A stretch of 64,000 nt of DNA from CAZJAT01 sp964544145. Lineage in GTDB: Bacteria; Hydrothermota; 32-111. The stretch spans positions 8,630 to 72,629 of the forward strand of contig CAZJAT010000008.1 in NCBI GenBank assembly GCA_964544145.1, read 5' to 3'. Positions 26,812 to 35,671 of the stretch are shown here, in pieces (positions within the stretch are counted from its first letter, which is position 1; each line of letters starts with the position of its first letter). The notes below the pieces were generated by a model. The model searched no databases and was not told the origin of the DNA. It saw nothing but the letters and a program-made list of their open reading frames with translations. A program made the position numbers and the translations under genes.

Positions 26812-28128
26812 TTACTTACCCCGTTTTAAATATTTATTGTATTTCTCTTTGCCCTTAATAATTGAATCAGCAAGTTGTCTGCCAGAAGGGCAAATATATG
26901 TGCAGGAACCGCATTCAATGCAATCAAGCACATCATCCATATATTCGTATTTTCTCTTTTTAGAGGCATCCATCAAAGCAGTAGGATTTAATCCCATTGG
27001 GCATACAAATAGACATTTACTGCATCTTATACATGCCCTCTCTTCAGTTTCTTCACATTCATCCTCTGTCAGAAAAAGTAATCCTGATGTTGTCTTTGTT
27101 ACAGGAAGATCAAAATCATCAAATGCCTTTCCCATCATAGGACCGCCGTTTATAGCATAAATAGCATTATCAAGTCCTCCGCAGAATTCTATAACATCCT
27201 TCACAAGAGTACCCACAGCTGCAATAATATTCTTCGGATTCTTAATTCCATTACCGCTGACTGTGAGAATTCTGTCTGTAAGCGGTTTAGCATTAAATGC
27301 AGCATCATGAATCGCAAGGATTGTGCCTACATTCTGCACTATAACACCAACCTCAAAAGGAAGCTTCCTTATTGGAACGACCCTTTTTGTAAGTGAATAT
27401 ATTAGCTGTTTTTCGGCTCCCTGAGGATACTTTGTTTTGACAGGCTGTATTGTTATTCTACTATCATTATTTATTTTATTCAGCATATCAACAGCTTTAG
27501 GCTTATTAGATTCAATACCAATTATTGCTGTCTTCATTCCCATTGAGTCCAATATATAGGATATACCTTCAATCAGCTTGTCTGAGTATTCCAGCATAGC
27601 TCTGTAATCAGCATTTAAATAGGGTTCACACTCAGCTGCATTGATGATCAGCATATCGCATGATTTATCCTTAGGCGGATTCATTTTGAAATATGTTGGA
27701 AAACCAGCGCCTCCCATACCAATAATACCTGCATTCTTCAATATATCCAGAAATGAGCCTGTATCCCTTGCCGGTTCGATTTGAATCTCAGTATTCTCCA
27801 TCTTTTCATTTAAATTGTCATTCTTTATAATGATCACTGAATTTTTCCTGTTTCCAGGGAATACCATTTCCTTCACATCAATACATTCACCTGAAACGGG
27901 TGAATGTACGATAGAACCCAAACCTGCCTCAGTTTCAGCAAGTATTTGATTCTTCTTCACCCTGTCTCCTGCATTAACAAGTATTTTACAGGGCGCACCT
28001 ATGTGCTGATTAACAGGAACATGAAGCAATTCAGGTATGGGCATCCTGTCTAATGCTGAATTTTCTGCTAATTCCTTTTTTTCTACAGGGTGAATACCAC
28101 CCATTCTGAAGGTTTTTGCTCTAATCAT
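26812..28128 (-). CDS. rnfC: Rnf complex subunit RnfC
   Basis: This soluble 438-residue subunit takes the NADH side of the complex. It has the N-terminal KTFRMGGIHPVEKKELA stretch, a flavin and NADH domain with GMGGAGFPTYFKM and NAAECEPYLNADYR, an SLBB segment, and two 4Fe-4S motifs (CIRCSKCLFVCP and CIECGSCTYICP). The ATG at 28128 has GGGGG five bases upstream; an ATG four codons earlier lacks a site. It overlaps the end of rnfB. Confidence 0.95.
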   Translation of the reverse strand: MIRAKTFRMGGIHPVEKKELAENSALDRMPIPELLHVPVNQHIGAPCKILVNAGDRVKKNQILAETEAGLGSIVHSPVSGECIDVKEMVFPGNRKNSVIIIKNDNLNEKMENTEIQIEPARDTGSFLDILKNAGIIGMGGAGFPTYFKMNPPKDKSCDMLIINAAECEPYLNADYRAMLEYSDKLIEGISYILDSMGMKTAIIGIESNKPKAVDMLNKINNDSRITIQPVKTKYPQGAEKQLIYSLTKRVVPIRKLPFEVGVIVQNVGTILAIHDAAFNAKPLTDRILTVSGNGIKNPKNIIAAVGTLVKDVIEFCGGLDNAIYAINGGPMMGKAFDDFDLPVTKTTSGLLFLTEDECEETEERACIRCSKCLFVCPMGLNPTALMDASKKRKYEYMDDVLDCIECGSCTYICPSGRQLADSIIKGKEKYNKYLKRGK

Positions 28129-28423
28129 TGATGCCCCCATTCTTATAATTTGCTAACAAACTCTTGATTTTATCTGCAACCTCCTGTTTCCCAACAGGAC
28201 ATAACAGTGATGCATCTCCCCTCTTTGCGACTTCAGCTGCGAATTGTTCACACCCGGGATATCCGCATGCTCCGCAATTTGCTCCGGGCAGTATCTCAAG
28301 CAATTCCTCAACCAGAGGGTCTTTTTCAACTTCAAAGAATTTAAGAATAAGAATTATCAGAAGACCCAATACAAGTGATAAACCGCCAAGGACTGCTACT
28401 GCAATAAGAATTGATCCTATCAT
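28121..28423 (-). CDS. rnfB: Short RnfB, lacking the C-terminal ferredoxin domains
   Basis: One N-terminal membrane helix (residues 4-26) is followed by the RnfB 4Fe-4S domain, with the cysteines in PGANCGACGYPGCEQFA and LLCPVG. The protein then ends at residue 100. Usual RnfB proteins continue for 150 or more residues with two further 4Fe-4S clusters that meet ferredoxin. The next gene starts immediately, and no in-frame or shifted remnant of those domains is seen. The loss is therefore real in this sequence and not an obvious frameshift. Confidence 0.9.
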   Translation of the reverse strand: MIGSILIAVAVLGGLSLVLGLLIILILKFFEVEKDPLVEELLEILPGANCGACGYPGCEQFAAEVAKRGDASLLCPVGKQEVADKIKSLLANYKNGGIND

Positions 28424-28833
28424 TTTATTACCCTCGTGATTTTATGTTTTAATTTCTTGCCAATTTTCCTATCTATAATATATATTATTAAAAATGCTAT
28501 AATCCCACCTATCATACCTGTTATTAATCCTGCATTTTCAGCTTTAAACATATAATTGCCTGCAATTGTGAATATAAGAACACTAAACACAGGAAAAGCA
28601 TACAATAAAAGCGATAATCCTATTATCTTTGAGGCACCGGTTTCAATGACCACGCGATCCCCAAGTGTCGCATTTTGAGCCATTTCCATATCCACAGATA
28701 TTATTGTACTTTCATTTTTTTCTATTAATCTGCAATGTGAATGCTCTGTGCATGTTTCACATGCATCACGTTTCACTTCAATCAATAGAGTATTATTTTT
28801 ATTGTCAATAACAGTTCCAATCACTTCTGACAT
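28420..28833 (-). CDS. rseC: RseC/MucC-family membrane protein
   Basis: A 137-residue protein with the RseC fold: a small N-terminal domain with cysteines (RDACETCTEHSHCRL), then a glycine-rich segment and two membrane helices (about 70-90 and 95-117). In other bacteria RseC sits with rnf or rsx genes and helps reduce SoxR or tune sigma-E; here it opens the rnf operon. It has no ribosome site and its ATG lies within about nine bases of the -10 box, suggesting a leaderless message. Confidence 0.88.
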   Translation of the reverse strand: MSEVIGTVIDNKNNTLLIEVKRDACETCTEHSHCRLIEKNESTIISVDMEMAQNATLGDRVVIETGASKIIGLSLLLYAFPVFSVLIFTIAGNYMFKAENAGLITGMIGGIIAFLIIYIIDRKIGKKLKHKITRVIK

Positions 28834-28842
28834 AATAAAAAC

Positions 28843-28870
28843 ATATTACACAATTAGTTTATTGTGTCAA
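28843..28870 (-). promoter_or_regulatory. Promoter of the rnf operon
   Basis: TTGACA and TAATAT lie 16 bases apart on the minus strand. Transcription should begin one to four bases before the rseC ATG. Confidence 0.7.
28848..28867. promoter_or_regulatory. Palindrome between the -35 and -10 boxes of rnf
   Basis: Perfect 7-base arms (ACACAAT and ATTGTGT) with a 6-base spacer fill the space between the promoter boxes, the position expected for a repressor site. The sequence does not match Rex or Fnr consensus sites known to me. Confidence 0.5.
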
Positions 28871-28999
28871 CAATAATTTTGTAATTTAAAATAATAATTA
28901 ATTTAATAGTATAATAAAACAATAAACGAATAATCTATCCATATTTACATATTTCAATTTCGTATCCTCACTAAAATAATAATCACTATAGATATCCAC

Positions 29000-29027
29000 T
29001 TTACATAATGCTAATAAATGATAAAAT
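29000..29027 (+). promoter_or_regulatory. Promoter of the M42 peptidase gene
   Basis: TTTACA and TAAAAT lie 16 bases apart on the plus strand, 26 bases before the chosen ATG. The rest of the 220-base divergent gap (28834-29053) is AT-rich with nothing else recognised. Confidence 0.5.
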
Positions 29028-29053
29028 GATTCAAATTGATTTTAGGAGGACAC

Positions 29054-30064
29054 ATGATAAAAAACAGCATTAAGGAACTTGTTGATATTGATTCACCATC
29101 CGGCTATACGGATAATATTATTGATTATCTAATAAAACACCTCAAAGGAATGAATTACATACTAAGTAAAACACATAAAGGAGCTTTGATTGTAAGCACA
29201 TCTGATAAACCGCGATATGCTGTATCAGGCCATATAGACACATTGGGCGGTATGGTAAAGGAGATTAAGGGAGATGGTTCGCTCATTCTCACACAGATTG
29301 GCGGATGGCCTGTCAATTCATTTGAAGGCGAATATGTATCTGTAATGACATCAGACGGAAATCGCATCAGAGGTACATTTCTTCTTCAAAATCCTGCTGC
29401 GCATGTAAACAGGGATGTTCAGTCAGCAAAGAGGGACATGAGTATAATGCATGTGAGACTGGATGCTCATACATCATCACAAAAAGAAACATTATCATTG
29501 GGTATTTCGGTAGGAGATTTTGTATTTTTTGATCCAAGATTTGAGTTTACTGACACTGAATATATAAAGTCAAGATTTATGGATGACAAAGCATGTGCAG
29601 GAATAATGTATGATATTCTTATCAATGAATATGATTCCATCAAGGATGTGCCAATATCCTTTTTCTTTTCAAATTATGAGGAAGTAGGACACGGTGCATC
29701 AGCAGGATTTCCTGATTCAATAGAAGAATTGCTGGTAGCCGATATGGGTGTTGTCGGCAATGGTACAGAGGGTAATGAAAGATATGTATCAATATGCGCA
29801 AAAGACAGTTCAGGGCCGTATGATTACAAATTCAGAAGGGAATTGGAAAATCTTGCAATTAAGAATAAATTACCTTATAAAACAGATGTTTTTCCATATT
29901 ATGGTTCAGATGGTTCAGCTGCATTACGAGCCGGACATGATTACAGGGTTGCACTTATCGGACCGGGTGTATCTGCTTCACATGGTGTTGAACGCGTTCA
30001 TATGGATGGTTTAAAGGCAACCAAATCACTGATTTTAAAATATATAGATGCAAGAAAAAACTGA
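29054..30064 (+). CDS. M42-family aminopeptidase / glucanase-like metallopeptidase
   Basis: This 336-residue zinc peptidase has M42 hallmarks: VSGHIDTLGGMV (first ligand), SRFMDDKACAGIM (bridging Asp), FSNYEEVGHGAS (catalytic Glu pair), VADMGVVGNG, and the C-terminal SASHGVERVHMDG. Such enzymes are cytoplasmic dodecamers that trim peptides, consistent with a peptide-fermenting lifestyle. The ATG at 29054 is chosen because AGGAGG lies four bases upstream; an earlier in-frame ATG would include the ribosome site in the coding region. It is the only plus-strand gene in the first 59 kb. Confidence 0.93.
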   Translation: MIKNSIKELVDIDSPSGYTDNIIDYLIKHLKGMNYILSKTHKGALIVSTSDKPRYAVSGHIDTLGGMVKEIKGDGSLILTQIGGWPVNSFEGEYVSVMTSDGNRIRGTFLLQNPAAHVNRDVQSAKRDMSIMHVRLDAHTSSQKETLSLGISVGDFVFFDPRFEFTDTEYIKSRFMDDKACAGIMYDILINEYDSIKDVPISFFFSNYEEVGHGASAGFPDSIEELLVADMGVVGNGTEGNERYVSICAKDSSGPYDYKFRRELENLAIKNKLPYKTDVFPYYGSDGSAALRAGHDYRVALIGPGVSASHGVERVHMDGLKATKSLILKYIDARKN

Positions 30065-30082
30065 TTGACAGTATTGTGAATG

Positions 30083-30114
30083 ATTTAAATATTATAAATC
30101 AATAATATTTAAAT
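30083..30114. terminator. AT-only hairpin between convergent genes
   Basis: Perfect 13-base arms separated by 6 bases lie between the convergent M42 gene and miaA, and include the miaA stop codon. The stem has no GC pairs, so termination activity is doubtful. Confidence 0.35.
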
Positions 30115-30970
30115 TATTTGTAATTTCATTATCTTTGAGTATTTTATTGAAAAATGTTCTCTGTTGTTTTATATACTGCATTGTATTTTTAATAATCATT
30201 TCTTTTGCTTCATTTATTGTTATAAATCCTTCAAGGTATTGAAGTATCTCATTATATCCAATTATTTTTTTTTCAAACAAAACTTGTTTGCTGAATTTGT
30301 CAGCAACATATCTTGTCTCATCAATTAACCCTCTCTTAAGCATATAATCTGTTCTTTCTATAATGCGTTTTCTCAATATATCCCTGTCCCTACGTATATA
30401 GGTTATGCTATTTATATAAAGATTTGGTTTAATTTTTTTCTTATAAAAATGACTTATAGGAATTCCTGTTTCCCTGATCACCTCAATGGATCTCAATATC
30501 CTTTGTTTGTCATTGGGATTCAATTGTCTTGCCCTCTCCGGGTCTTTATCTTTCAGCTCAGAATAGAGTTTCAGAAGTCCCTGTTCTTTGCACTCACATT
30601 CAAGACTGGTTCTTGTATTAGCTGATATTTTCGGTATTTCCGATATTCCGTTTAATAGTATATTGAGATAAAAAGGTGTACCTGCACTTATTACAAAGTG
30701 TTTGTCTCTTAGCATTAATTCAATGGCATTATTCACAAATTCCATCACATCATATGCCTGGTCAATACGTACGATATCTATCATGTGATGTTTTATTCTA
30801 TTGAGGATTTGTATGTCGGGTTTTGCTGTACCTATATCCAGACCAATGTAAATCTGCCTGGAATCGCAATTTAGTATTTCTGTATCTGTTCCATCAAAAC
30901 TAGATGCAATATACTCTGTTTTGCCGCTGCCTGTTTCTCCTATTAGTATATCTACTGTCTTTTGAACCAT
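30092..30970 (-). CDS. miaA: tRNA dimethylallyltransferase MiaA
   Basis: At 292 residues this is a normal MiaA. It has the P-loop GETGSGKTE near the N-terminus, the NCDSRQIYIGLDIGTAKP segment, HHMIDIV, SAGTPFYLNILLNG, and QRILRSIEVIRETG. It adds a dimethylallyl group to A37 of tRNAs reading UNN codons. It overlaps the end of mutL by 19 bases and is the last gene of the aspartate aminotransferase operon. Confidence 0.96.
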   Translation of the reverse strand: MVQKTVDILIGETGSGKTEYIASSFDGTDTEILNCDSRQIYIGLDIGTAKPDIQILNRIKHHMIDIVRIDQAYDVMEFVNNAIELMLRDKHFVISAGTPFYLNILLNGISEIPKISANTRTSLECECKEQGLLKLYSELKDKDPERARQLNPNDKQRILRSIEVIRETGIPISHFYKKKIKPNLYINSITYIRRDRDILRKRIIERTDYMLKRGLIDETRYVADKFSKQVLFEKKIIGYNEILQYLEGFITINEAKEMIIKNTMQYIKQQRTFFNKILKDNEITNNLNIIDL

Positions 30971-32613
30971 TTTTCCACTTCTTCCTCTTCAAAATACTTT
31001 AATGTGGGTCTTCCATGAGGACATGCAAATGGGTTTGAGCATGAGAACAAATCAGAAAATATCTTTGCCATTTCATATTCACTGAGCTTTTTGCCGGCCT
31101 TCACAGCACTTCTGCAGGCAATCATCTTAATAATCTCATCAATAATAGCAATATTCTCATTTTTTCTTATATCATCCATTAATAAATTAAAATCATTTGC
31201 ATCAAAATGGTTTTCTATGAGTGAAGGTATCCCTTCTACCAGTATTACATCCCTTCCGAATGTTCTTGTTTGAAATCCGCTTTTTGAAAGCATATCCTTA
31301 ATCTTATCATACAATTCCATTGAATCCGCATCCATCTTGACTGTGAATGAAAATAATAATTTTTGAGTATTAAGATTGCTTTTATTAGCAATAAATTTCT
31401 CATACATTATTCGTTCATGTGCAGCATGCTGATCTACAATATATAATCGATTTTTCAATTTTGTGATAATATATTTATTCTTGAACTGATAGAAATAAGA
31501 ACTGTCCCTGTTTCCCGTGATATTTGATGACAATTCAAATGTTTCAAATAATCCTGACTGTTCTGAATGTTCTTCATTCCTGTTTATCTGATAAATAGTT
31601 TCATCATTGTCTGTATTCTTCTGTTTAACAGCATATACCTGAACAGCGCTCCTTACAGCATTAATGATCACTGGAAACAAATGACCTTCATTTCGGAATT
31701 TCACCTCTTTTTTTGCAGGATGAATATTCACATCCAGTTCTTCAGGAGGAAGCTCTATATAGATAATGTAGGGAACTGTTCTATGGGCAAGCTGAGTATC
31801 AAACGAGGTATAGAGAGCTCTTCTGACAAGAGGATTGAACACATATCTTCTATTTATAAACATATATGATATCTTACTTTTCTTATCAGAGAAAATATCT
31901 GGTTTTCCTATATATCCCAGCACATGTATTCTATCTGACATATAATCAATTGAGTATGAATTTTCAATAAAATAATCACCATTAATATCTTTCAGACGGC
32001 CTTCAATGTCAGTTTTATTGAGTGATTGAAGTACATTCCCATTACTGATGAATTTAAAAATCACCTGGGGATTAACCATGGCAAGGTGTTCAAATTCTCG
32101 GATACAATGATTAAGTTCAATATTAGCACTCTTCATGAACTTACTTCTTGCCGGGAGATTATAGAATATATTATCAACAGCTATTGATGTACCGTCATGT
32201 AATGATGATAATTGATCATTAATGATATGTCCTTCTTTCAATTCAATAGAATAAGCTTCTCCGCTATTCTTTTCGCAGGAATCAATAGACAGCAGAGATA
32301 CTGATGATATGGCATGAAGTGCTTCCCCCCTGAAACCATATGTATTAATGGAATTAATATCTTCTGATGATTTTATCTTGCTCGTTGAATGAGGTTCAGT
32401 GCATATCAGGAGATCATCATGACTCATGCCTGAACCATTATCAGTAATCCTGATTAGTGTCTTGCCTCCTTCATTTACTTCCACAATGATGTTATCAGCC
32501 CCTGCATCCAGAGCATTTTGCATCAATTCTCTTACTACTGATGATGGCCTTTCAATTATTTCACCAGCAGCTATAAGAGAATAAACTTTTTGAGACAGTC
32601 TATTAATCTTCAT
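30952..32613 (-). CDS. mutL: DNA mismatch repair protein MutL
   Basis: This 553-residue protein has the GHKL ATPase: VYSLIAAGEIIERPSSVVRELMQNALDAGAD, DNGSGM, and YGFRGEALHAISSV. The C-terminal half carries DQHAAHERIMYE, the metal-binding endonuclease motif of nicking MutL proteins, and ends with SCSNPFACPHGRPT. It should therefore nick the strand itself. No mutS is in the window. Its start codon overlaps the preceding stop by one base. Confidence 0.96.
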   Translation of the reverse strand: MKINRLSQKVYSLIAAGEIIERPSSVVRELMQNALDAGADNIIVEVNEGGKTLIRITDNGSGMSHDDLLICTEPHSTSKIKSSEDINSINTYGFRGEALHAISSVSLLSIDSCEKNSGEAYSIELKEGHIINDQLSSLHDGTSIAVDNIFYNLPARSKFMKSANIELNHCIREFEHLAMVNPQVIFKFISNGNVLQSLNKTDIEGRLKDINGDYFIENSYSIDYMSDRIHVLGYIGKPDIFSDKKSKISYMFINRRYVFNPLVRRALYTSFDTQLAHRTVPYIIYIELPPEELDVNIHPAKKEVKFRNEGHLFPVIINAVRSAVQVYAVKQKNTDNDETIYQINRNEEHSEQSGLFETFELSSNITGNRDSSYFYQFKNKYIITKLKNRLYIVDQHAAHERIMYEKFIANKSNLNTQKLLFSFTVKMDADSMELYDKIKDMLSKSGFQTRTFGRDVILVEGIPSLIENHFDANDFNLLMDDIRKNENIAIIDEIIKMIACRSAVKAGKKLSEYEMAKIFSDLFSCSNPFACPHGRPTLKYFEEEEVEKWFKRQ

Positions 32614-33917
32614 TATTTGTTTATTTCTAATTTGGGGAACGGATAGGATGGTTTGGCAAAATAAAATCCCTGTCCGTATTTAATACCCAGACTCTTCAGC
32701 ACTTTATACTCATCTTCTGTTTCTATACCCTCAGCAATTATATTTGCGCCGAGTCTCTCAGTAAATGGGATAAGTGTTTCAAGAAGGTCTTTTTTAATAA
32801 GATTTTGATGAATATCCCTGATTAAAGCCATATCATATTTCAAAAAATCGGGTTTTATCTCTGCTATTGTTCTGAGGGATGAATACCCGGCTCCCATATC
32901 ATCAATAGCAATTTTATAACCTTTGTCTTTCAATATCTTTATTGCTGTTGTGAATGCATTGTAATCACTTACTGCAAGGCGTTCTGTTATCTCTATAACA
33001 ACATCCTCATTACTCATACCATGTTCATTTAGAAATTTATCAAATTTGCTTGATTTGAATTCAGGGTCATATATACCCTTGGCAGATGAATTTAAAAATA
33101 ATTTTCTCCCATTCAGTTTCTCGGGAATATTTACTATTGCATTGGTCCTGCATATACGTTCAAGGTCCAGAAGCATATCTGTTTCAACTGCATAGGAAAA
33201 TAGTATCTCTGTATTGGATAAAAATCCTGCATTCTGAACCCTTGCAAGGGCTTCATATCCCAATATGCTGAGATCTGCAAGGTCAACAAGAGGCTGATAC
33301 ACCATATTAATGTCATTATTGACAATTATGTATTCAAGGTTCAAATCCCTGTCCAGACGTGATTCTTCCTTCTGTACTTCAACCAGTCTTTTAGCCTTCT
33401 CAATAGCTGATTGAATTTGTCTTTCAGTCCTCATCATTGTCTGTTTTTTTATAAATGAATATCCGAATCTGAATACCCGTGTTGCAAATACATAATCCGG
33501 TTCCCAACCTGGTAATTCCGTTTCCAGAATATCATTCATCTCATGGATCATTCTCTCCATGGATGAAACAGTAATCGCATTGCCTGCCTTATCTTTGGGA
33601 AATATGATGATAATTTCTCCCGAGCGGACTGATGTTAAACCTATAAGTGTAGATGCCGGGAACATCTCTTTTTTTATTGAATTTATTCGATTGACAGATA
33701 ATCTCATTAATTTATCAAAAACCTGCCATCCATATAGTGATTCAATATCCTTTGATATATCAATATAAATAACCCCGACTTTACCGTATTCATCAATCAC
33801 CTTTCGAATATCTTCAATGATTACATGTAATACTGGTAATCCGGTATTCATATCATATAAACAACTCTTGAATTTCAGCCATTCCGTATGAAGCTTGAAA
33901 TAATCATTCTCGTTCAT
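32613..33917 (-). CDS. Degenerate-GGDEF plus EAL domain protein
   Basis: A 434-residue protein without membrane helices. The N-terminal half (about 15-170) has the fold pattern of a GGDEF domain but lacks the signature motif, so it is not a cyclase. The C-terminal EAL domain has YEALARV, NSSAKGIYDPEF, VIEITERLA, IDDMGAGYSSL and IIAEGIETEDE. These residues support active cyclic-di-GMP phosphodiesterase. It follows the response regulator gene by two bases. Confidence 0.88.
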   Translation of the reverse strand: MNENDYFKLHTEWLKFKSCLYDMNTGLPVLHVIIEDIRKVIDEYGKVGVIYIDISKDIESLYGWQVFDKLMRLSVNRINSIKKEMFPASTLIGLTSVRSGEIIIIFPKDKAGNAITVSSMERMIHEMNDILETELPGWEPDYVFATRVFRFGYSFIKKQTMMRTERQIQSAIEKAKRLVEVQKEESRLDRDLNLEYIIVNNDINMVYQPLVDLADLSILGYEALARVQNAGFLSNTEILFSYAVETDMLLDLERICRTNAIVNIPEKLNGRKLFLNSSAKGIYDPEFKSSKFDKFLNEHGMSNEDVVIEITERLAVSDYNAFTTAIKILKDKGYKIAIDDMGAGYSSLRTIAEIKPDFLKYDMALIRDIHQNLIKKDLLETLIPFTERLGANIIAEGIETEDEYKVLKSLGIKYGQGFYFAKPSYPFPKLEINK

Positions 33918-33919
33918 GC

Positions 33920-34309
33920 TTAGCCTTTTTTGTCGAAGATTTTAAAAACGTCATTAACCCTTGACACTAACTCTTCAGGAGAAAACGGTTTAGTGATATA
34001 ATCAATTGCCCCCTCTTGAAGACCAATGAGCTTATTCTTTACATCGGTTTTACAGGTCAACATTGATACCGGAATCTTTCTTGTGTTTTCATCTGTGTGC
34101 AGCATTTTCAGGATCTCCCATCCATCCATTACAGGCATCATTATATCCAGCAGGATAAGATCTGGTTTATCTTGAATAGCTGACCTTATGCCGTCTTCAC
34201 CATTCATTGCAATAAATACATTGTAACCTTTATTGGTGAGAATAATCTTAATTAAATTAAGAATGTCTTCATCATCATCAATTACAAGTATTCTCTTATT
34301 GTCTGCCAT
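33920..34309 (-). CDS. Single-domain response regulator
   Basis: A 129-residue receiver domain with the acidic pocket VIDDDED, the phospho-acceptor aspartate in LILLDIMMPVMDGW, a conserved threonine segment (MLTCKTD), and the lysine in YITKPFSPEEL. No output domain is attached, so it must act through another protein, plausibly the EAL protein downstream. Its ATG directly follows the histidine kinase stop codon. Confidence 0.93.
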   Translation of the reverse strand: MADNKRILVIDDDEDILNLIKIILTNKGYNVFIAMNGEDGIRSAIQDKPDLILLDIMMPVMDGWEILKMLHTDENTRKIPVSMLTCKTDVKNKLIGLQEGAIDYITKPFSPEELVSRVNDVFKIFDKKG

Positions 34310-35662
34310 TTACCCCTCCTTTGGCATAATCGGAATACTTATAGTGAAACTGCTGCCTCTGCCAATAATTGAGCTCACAACAATTTCTCCTCTATGTTCC
34401 GCAATAATATTTTTTGCTATAGTCAAACCTAAACCAATGCCTGGGTATTTTCTATTCTCATCCTGGTCAACTTGATAAAATCGTTCAAAAATTCTATCAA
34501 GCTTGCCCGGAGGCACCCCTACACCGGTATCTGTTATCTTCACAACTGCATGATTAATTTTGTCAATTTTCTTCTCATATGCAATTATATCAATATTACC
34601 ATTTTTATTGGTAAATTTCAAGGCATTGTTTAAAATATTATTATATACTTCATATAGAGCAATCCGATTCCCGTAAACAGGCGTTTTCAGATTGTCAATA
34701 TTTATATTTAGATTTATACCATTCTCATTGAAATCGTGCTCATATACATTAATAACATCAATAATCAATTTTTTAAGGGAAAACAATTCCTTTTCAAGTG
34801 CAAATGTTTCATCTTTTGCGTAATTCAATATCTGTTCAATCTGTTTCAGCAGCACATCAACATTTCTCCTTGCGACTTGAAGACCGGAACGCTGTCCCTC
34901 ATTGATATTACCCATCTTTCCGCTGTAAATATAATCAAGATAACCCTTAATCTTTGTCAATGGAGATCTAAGTTCATGTGACACATTCTCTATTATGCCT
35001 GTTTTGAGAACATCCTTATTGCGCAGTGATGAGTTCTCCCTTTCAAGTTCTTCAATTCTGGATTTATACATGGAAAGCTTTCTGTTAAAATCAGCTGAAT
35101 AATTGTCAAATATCTTCAAAATGACCAAAAGGTCTTCATCATAATCCAGTATATTCCTCAATGTACCGCTATCAGTGTGCTCTATTTGATTTATGATAAC
35201 TGCAATCTCCCTTTTTCTGTTTAAATAAATCATTATTAGATAAACAAGCAATGATAATAAGAATATTACAATTACAGCTGAAGTTACAATTAGATAGAAT
35301 TCATATATAGGTGTGCTGTTCTTGTGAATAATCATTATACTCGAGATACTGCTGATCTGTACTGTTTGAACATTCCTGTACTTGTTAATATCATCCGGGT
35401 TAAATCCAGGTCTTGCGATTATATATTTATCATCAAAATTGTCTGTCTTATATATAATAATGGCCTCTATAGATGCCGGAAGCAGCATGGTTCCCTGTTT
35501 GATGGAGTCAAGATTCTCTTGTATAATCATAACCATTTCATCAAGCTTCTTCTTTTCAGTGTCCATGATATTTAAATATATAATATTGAAAAATACAATA
35601 AAGAAAATTAGCAAAAATATGACAATGAAGATATTTAGTTTAAATTGTCTGTTTATTTTCAT
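34310..35662 (-). CDS. Sensor histidine kinase
   Basis: A membrane kinase of 450 residues with two membrane helices (about 9-29 and 120-143) enclosing a small periplasmic domain. Next come a linker, a HisKA domain with NVSHELRSPLTKIKGYLDYI, and a HATPase with the N-box NNILNNALKFTNK, DTGVGVP and GIGLGLTIAK. All catalytic motifs are intact. With the response regulator it forms a two-component pair in the middle of a housekeeping operon. Confidence 0.95.
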   Translation of the reverse strand: MKINRQFKLNIFIVIFLLIFFIVFFNIIYLNIMDTEKKKLDEMVMIIQENLDSIKQGTMLLPASIEAIIIYKTDNFDDKYIIARPGFNPDDINKYRNVQTVQISSISSIMIIHKNSTPIYEFYLIVTSAVIVIFLLSLLVYLIMIYLNRKREIAVIINQIEHTDSGTLRNILDYDEDLLVILKIFDNYSADFNRKLSMYKSRIEELERENSSLRNKDVLKTGIIENVSHELRSPLTKIKGYLDYIYSGKMGNINEGQRSGLQVARRNVDVLLKQIEQILNYAKDETFALEKELFSLKKLIIDVINVYEHDFNENGINLNINIDNLKTPVYGNRIALYEVYNNILNNALKFTNKNGNIDIIAYEKKIDKINHAVVKITDTGVGVPPGKLDRIFERFYQVDQDENRKYPGIGLGLTIAKNIIAEHRGEIVVSSIIGRGSSFTISIPIMPKEG

Positions 35663-35671
35663 ATATAAATC

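Noticed and set aside
30083..30114. Efficient two-way intrinsic terminator
   Set aside because: The hairpin has no GC pairs; it is listed only with low confidence.
32613..33917. Active diguanylate cyclase in the EAL protein
   Set aside because: The N-terminal half lacks the GGDEF or GGEEF signature, so only phosphodiesterase activity is supported.
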